Positions 7,209 to 10,125 of a stretch of DNA of 10,125 nt are shown here, piece after piece (positions within the stretch are counted from its first letter, which is position 1; every line of letters begins with the position of its first letter). The notes beneath the pieces were generated by a model. It did not search any database. It worked only from the letters and a program-made list of their open reading frames with translations, and had not been told where the DNA came from. Position numbers and translations under genes: made by a program. The DNA is from an uncultured Sphingomonas sp. (GTDB lineage Bacteria > Pseudomonadota > Alphaproteobacteria > Sphingomonadales > Sphingomonadaceae): positions 1 to 10,125 of the forward strand of contig CADCWB010000172.1 in the NCBI GenBank assembly GCA_902806295.1, given 5' to 3'.

Positions 7209-10043
7209 TCAGCTAGCCGCTTTGCCGGCTTTGCGCACGGTGTCCACTGCCGCGTCCGCGGCGGCCGGCTTTGCTTCCGCCATCCCGAGCGCGGCCGCGA
7301 TCAGCGCCGACTGCTCGGCCACGTGGCGCTTGGCCAAGCCGGTCGCCGGTGAGGCAGCGGCCGACCGACCGGCGTAGCGCGGACGCAAGCCGTGGCCGCT
7401 CGCATCGAGGCAGGCTTCGACGAACGGTTCGACGAAGAACCATGCCCCGTTGTTGCGCGGTTCTTCCTGTGCCCACACGACTTCGTTGAGTGCCGGCATC
7501 GCCTTCAGGCGCTTGATCAGCGGCTCGGAGGGGAACGGGTAGAGTTGCTCGATGCGGAGGACTTCAACGCCCGTGGCGCCCGCCGCGTCACGCGCCTCCA
7601 TCAGCTCGTAGGCGATCTTGCCTGAGCAGAGGACCAGCCGCTCGGTCATGCCCTCGGCCGGCGGGTTGAGGTCGGTGAGGATGCGGCGGAAATGGCTGTC
7701 GCCGGTGAAGTCGGCGCGGCCTGAAACAGCCAGCTTGTGACGCAGCAGCGACTTGGGCGTCATCACCACCAGCGGCTTGCGGAAGTCGCGGAGCAGCTGT
7801 CGCCGCAGCAGATGAAAGTAGTTGGCCGGCGTGGTTGGGTAAGCGACCTGGAGATTGTCACCGGCACAAAGCTGCAGATAGCGCTCCAGCCGGGCCGATG
7901 AATGTTCCGGTCCCTGCCCCTCGTAGCCATGCGGCAACAGCAGCACCAGGCCGCTCGCGCGCAGCCACTTGGCTTCACCCGACGCGATGAACTGATCGAT
8001 AATCACCTGCGCGCCGTTGGCGAAGTCGCCGAACTGCGCTTCCCACAGCACCAGCGTGCGCGGATCGGCCAGGCTGTAGCCATATTCGAAGCCGAGCACA
8101 CCAAACTCGCTGAGCGGCGAGTCCCGCACCTCGAACCGGCCGCCATCGATGGTGGTCAAGGGGATGAACTTGTTGCCACTCTGCTGGTCGGTCCACACCG
8201 CGTGCCGGTGGCCGAACGTGCCGCGGCGGGAGTCCTGGCCGGAGAGGCGGACATTGTGGCCTTCCAGCAGCAGCCCGCCGAAGGCCAGCGCCTCGCCGGT
8301 CGCCCAATCGAACCCCTGCCCGGTATCGAACATCGCCTTCTTGGCGTCGAGAATGCGCTGCAGCGTCTTGTGGACGGTGAGCCCCTCGGGCACCGCCGTC
8401 AGGGTGGTGGCCAGCGCATCGAATTCGCCGTCGTCGAGCGCCGTGCCAGTATTACGACGGCCCTCGACCGGCTCACTTGGGCGACTGAGCCCGGCCCAGC
8501 GGCCTTCGAACCAGTCGGCCTTGTTGGGCAGGTAGTTAGCGCCGGCCGCGAACTCGCCCTCCAGCAGGTCGGTGAACTCGCGCGTCTTGGCCTCAAGCCA
8601 GCCGGCGTCGATCACCCCTTCGGCGGTGAGGCGCCTGGCATAGAGTTCGCTGATCGGCGGATGCTGCTTGATCGCCGCGTACATCAGCGGCTGAGTGAAG
8701 CTCGGCTCGTCGCCCTCATTGTGGCCGAAGCGGCGATAGCACCACATGTCGATCACGATGTCGCGATTGAACTCCTGGCGGAACTCGATGGCGAGCTTGC
8801 AGCAGAAGGTCACCGCTTCCGGATCGTCGCCGTTGACGTGCAGGATCGGTGCCTGGATGCCCTTGGCGACATCGGACGGATAGGGCGACGACCGCGCGAA
8901 CTGCGGAGAGGTGGTAAAGCCGACCTGATTGTTGATGACGAAGTGCAGGCAGCCGCCGGTGCCGTAGCCTGGCAAGCCGGAGAAGCTGAGGCACTCCCAT
9001 ACGATGCCCTGCCCAGCGAACGCGGCGTCACCGTGCAGCAGCACCGGCAGAACCCGGTCGCCCTGCGGGTCGGCCTTGATGGTTTGCACCGCTCGCGACT
9101 TGCCGAGCACGACCGGATTCACCGCCTCGAGGTGGGACGGGTTGGCCTGCAGCGACAGGTGAACCTTGACGCCGTCGAACTCCCGATCCGACGAGGTGCC
9201 GAGGTGATATTTGACGTCGCCGGAGCCGCCCACGTCCTGCGGATTGGCGCTGCCACCAGCGAACTCGTTGAAGATTGCTCGGTATGGCTTGCCCATAACG
9301 TTGGCGAGGACATTGAGCCGGCCGCGGTGAGCCATGCCGACGACAACCTCGTCGACGCCGAGCTGGCCGCCATATTTTATCACGGCTTCGAGCGCTGGGA
9401 TCATGCTTTCGCCGCCGTCGAGACCGAAGCGCTTGGTCCCGACGTATTTCCTGGCGAGGAACTTCTCCCACTGCTCGCCGTGGATCACCTTCTCCAGGAT
9501 CGCCTGCTTGCCTTCGGATGTGAAGCTGATCGCCTTGTCGCGGCCCTCCATCCGTTCCTGCAGGAAGCGCCGCTCCTCCAGGTCGTTGATGTGCATATAT
9601 TCAAGGCCGACCTTGCCGCAGTAATTGGCCTGCAGGATGCGGACGATCTCACGCACGCTGGCCTGCTGAAGGCCCAGCACGCCGCCGATAAAGATCGGGC
9701 GATCCATGTCCGCGGCGGTGAAGCCGTGGAACTCCGGCGTGAGATCGGCGGGGAGTTCAAGCTTGGCCAAGCCTAAGGGGTCGAGGTCGGCGGCGAGGTG
9801 CCCGCGCACCCGATAGGTGCGGATCAGCATCATCGCCCGGATGCTGTCTTCCGCCGCGCGGCGGATCGCGGCTTCATCCGTCACTCCGGCTGCGGCAGCC
9901 TGCTGCTTGGCAGCCTTTGTCACCTGTTCGATGGTCGCCTGGGTCGGGTCAAGACCGAGGTTGACCTCGTCAAGCTCCGCCACCGGCCAGTTCGGCCGCT
10001 GCCAACTTGGTCCCTGTTCAGCCTCGAACGACATCGAGTCCAT
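7209..10043 (-). CDS. odhA: 2-oxoglutarate dehydrogenase E1 component
   Basis: This thiamine-diphosphate enzyme decarboxylates 2-oxoglutarate and reductively succinylates the lipoyl arm of OdhB (EC 1.2.4.2; sucA/odhA). At 944 residues it is near the family's length. Visible motifs are MAHRGRLNVL (H239) and KYHLG (H280), both substrate-site regions. GDAAFAGQG (338-346; D339) and NNQVGFTTS (371-379) form the ThDP/Mg2+ site. FGHNEGDEP (439-447) and the transketolase-like pyrimidine domain with GQDSRRGTFGHRHAV (602-616) are also present. The N-terminus is short and divergent: the conserved E2-binding stretch seen in E. coli SucA (SGAN...IEQLY...DPDSVD) is absent and only a QGPSW...NWP segment is seen. 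No upstream in-frame start exists, because a TGA (10086-10088) precedes with no ATG, GTG or TTG between. The C-terminus ends in an Ala/Lys-rich tail (about 921-944). It begins 5 bases after the sucD stop. Confidence 0.97.
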   Translation of the reverse strand: MDSMSFEAEQGPSWQRPNWPVAELDEVNLGLDPTQATIEQVTKAAKQQAAAAGVTDEAAIRRAAEDSIRAMMLIRTYRVRGHLAADLDPLGLAKLELPADLTPEFHGFTAADMDRPIFIGGVLGLQQASVREIVRILQANYCGKVGLEYMHINDLEERRFLQERMEGRDKAISFTSEGKQAILEKVIHGEQWEKFLARKYVGTKRFGLDGGESMIPALEAVIKYGGQLGVDEVVVGMAHRGRLNVLANVMGKPYRAIFNEFAGGSANPQDVGGSGDVKYHLGTSSDREFDGVKVHLSLQANPSHLEAVNPVVLGKSRAVQTIKADPQGDRVLPVLLHGDAAFAGQGIVWECLSFSGLPGYGTGGCLHFVINNQVGFTTSPQFARSSPYPSDVAKGIQAPILHVNGDDPEAVTFCCKLAIEFRQEFNRDIVIDMWCYRRFGHNEGDEPSFTQPLMYAAIKQHPPISELYARRLTAEGVIDAGWLEAKTREFTDLLEGEFAAGANYLPNKADWFEGRWAGLSRPSEPVEGRRNTGTALDDGEFDALATTLTAVPEGLTVHKTLQRILDAKKAMFDTGQGFDWATGEALAFGGLLLEGHNVRLSGQDSRRGTFGHRHAVWTDQQSGNKFIPLTTIDGGRFEVRDSPLSEFGVLGFEYGYSLADPRTLVLWEAQFGDFANGAQVIIDQFIASGEAKWLRASGLVLLLPHGYEGQGPEHSSARLERYLQLCAGDNLQVAYPTTPANYFHLLRRQLLRDFRKPLVVMTPKSLLRHKLAVSGRADFTGDSHFRRILTDLNPPAEGMTERLVLCSGKIAYELMEARDAAGATGVEVLRIEQLYPFPSEPLIKRLKAMPALNEVVWAQEEPRNNGAWFFVEPFVEACLDASGHGLRPRYAGRSAAASPATGLAKRHVAEQSALIAAALGMAEAKPAAADAAVDTVRKAGKAAS

Positions 10044-10048
10044 CGATC

Positions 10049-10125
10049 CTAACCCTTGAGAAGCTCCGCTAGGGTGCGGCCTAGCTCAGATGGGCTTGGG
10101 GAGACCTTAATGCCAGCCGCCTCCA
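10049..10125 (-). CDS. sucD: Succinyl-CoA synthetase alpha subunit, C-terminal end only
   Basis: The last 24 codons and a TAG stop are visible, reading EAAGIKVSPSPSELGRTLAELLKG. This matches the conserved SucD C-terminus (E-A-x-G-I-x-V-x-x-S-P-x-x-L-G-x-T-L). SucD and SucC convert succinyl-CoA, the product of the neighbouring complex, to succinate with formation of ATP or GTP. The stop lies 5 bases before the odhA ATG, implying one transcript and probably translational coupling. The rest of the gene, and presumably sucC, lie beyond the right edge. Confidence 0.92.
   Translation of the reverse strand, partial: EAAGIKVSPSPSELGRTLAELLKG

Noticed and set aside
7902..9776. A 624-codon open frame on the plus strand opposite odhA, with smaller ones opposite odhB, lpdA and the MATE gene.
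   Set aside because: The minus-strand proteins are unmistakable known enzymes. Long antisense open frames are expected in high-GC DNA with G/C-rich third positions. The antisense translations show no recognisable domain and have no convincing ribosome sites.
10044..10048. Possible alternative odhA start at the fourth codon (ATG, complement of 10032-10034).
   Set aside because: An AGGA lies 3 bases before the first ATG and 12 before the second, and an upstream AAGG is 10 bases before the first. Neither arrangement is ideal, but the first fits better and the difference is only three residues.
1..10125. A new defence, mobile or biosynthetic system.
   Set aside because: Every gene belongs to a familiar core or common accessory family. 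There are no transposases, integrases, direct repeats, tRNA-linked junctions, unknown gene clusters or stretches of obviously different base composition.

Overview
The window looks like ordinary core chromosome from a high-GC alphaproteobacterium, most likely a sphingomonad (Sphingomonadales). This rests on four things: the protein flavour; the gene order sucD-odhA-odhB-lpdA; a CIRCE-controlled groES whose arms start CTGGCACTC rather than the classical TTAGCACTC; and an odhA N-terminus with a short 'QGPSW...NWP' sequence, which I recall (not checked) from sphingomonad homologues. I could run no search, so the taxonomic call is inference.

Layout from left to right. The start of groES lies on the minus strand and runs off the left edge (1-213). 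It is preceded by a ribosome binding site, a perfect CIRCE operator and a promoter (214-322). A NorM-type MATE efflux gene follows on the minus strand (331-1767). An 85-base divergent spacer separates it from sppA on the plus strand (1853-3712), which encodes a full-length 67K-type signal peptide peptidase. sppA converges on a small two-pass PepSY-type membrane protein gene on the minus strand (3709-4395), and the two stop codons share the palindrome CTAG. The rest of the window, all on the minus strand and transcribed from right to left, is a TCA-cycle operon: the last 24 codons of sucD (right edge), odhA (E1o), odhB (E2o) and lpdA (E3).

The right half forms one working unit. OdhA decarboxylates 2-oxoglutarate, OdhB carries the succinyl group on its lipoyl lysine to CoA, and Lpd reoxidises the lipoyl group with NAD+. 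SucCD then converts the succinyl-CoA to succinate with ATP/GTP formation. Gene spacings of 5 bp (sucD-odhA) and 21 bp (odhA-odhB) indicate co-transcription. The wider 78-bp odhB-lpdA gap contains a perfect TATAAT on the coding strand and small inverted repeats, so lpdA may also have its own weak promoter, which would suit an E3 shared with other dehydrogenase complexes. The left genes serve separate housekeeping roles: protein folding, drug/cation export and membrane proteolysis.

All gene-sized space is accounted for; the longest gap without a gene is 117 bases (214-330). I saw no tRNA or rRNA gene, insertion sequence, CRISPR array, phage gene or origin. I found no candidate for a new biological system. 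The points below are modest regulatory or protein-architecture observations.
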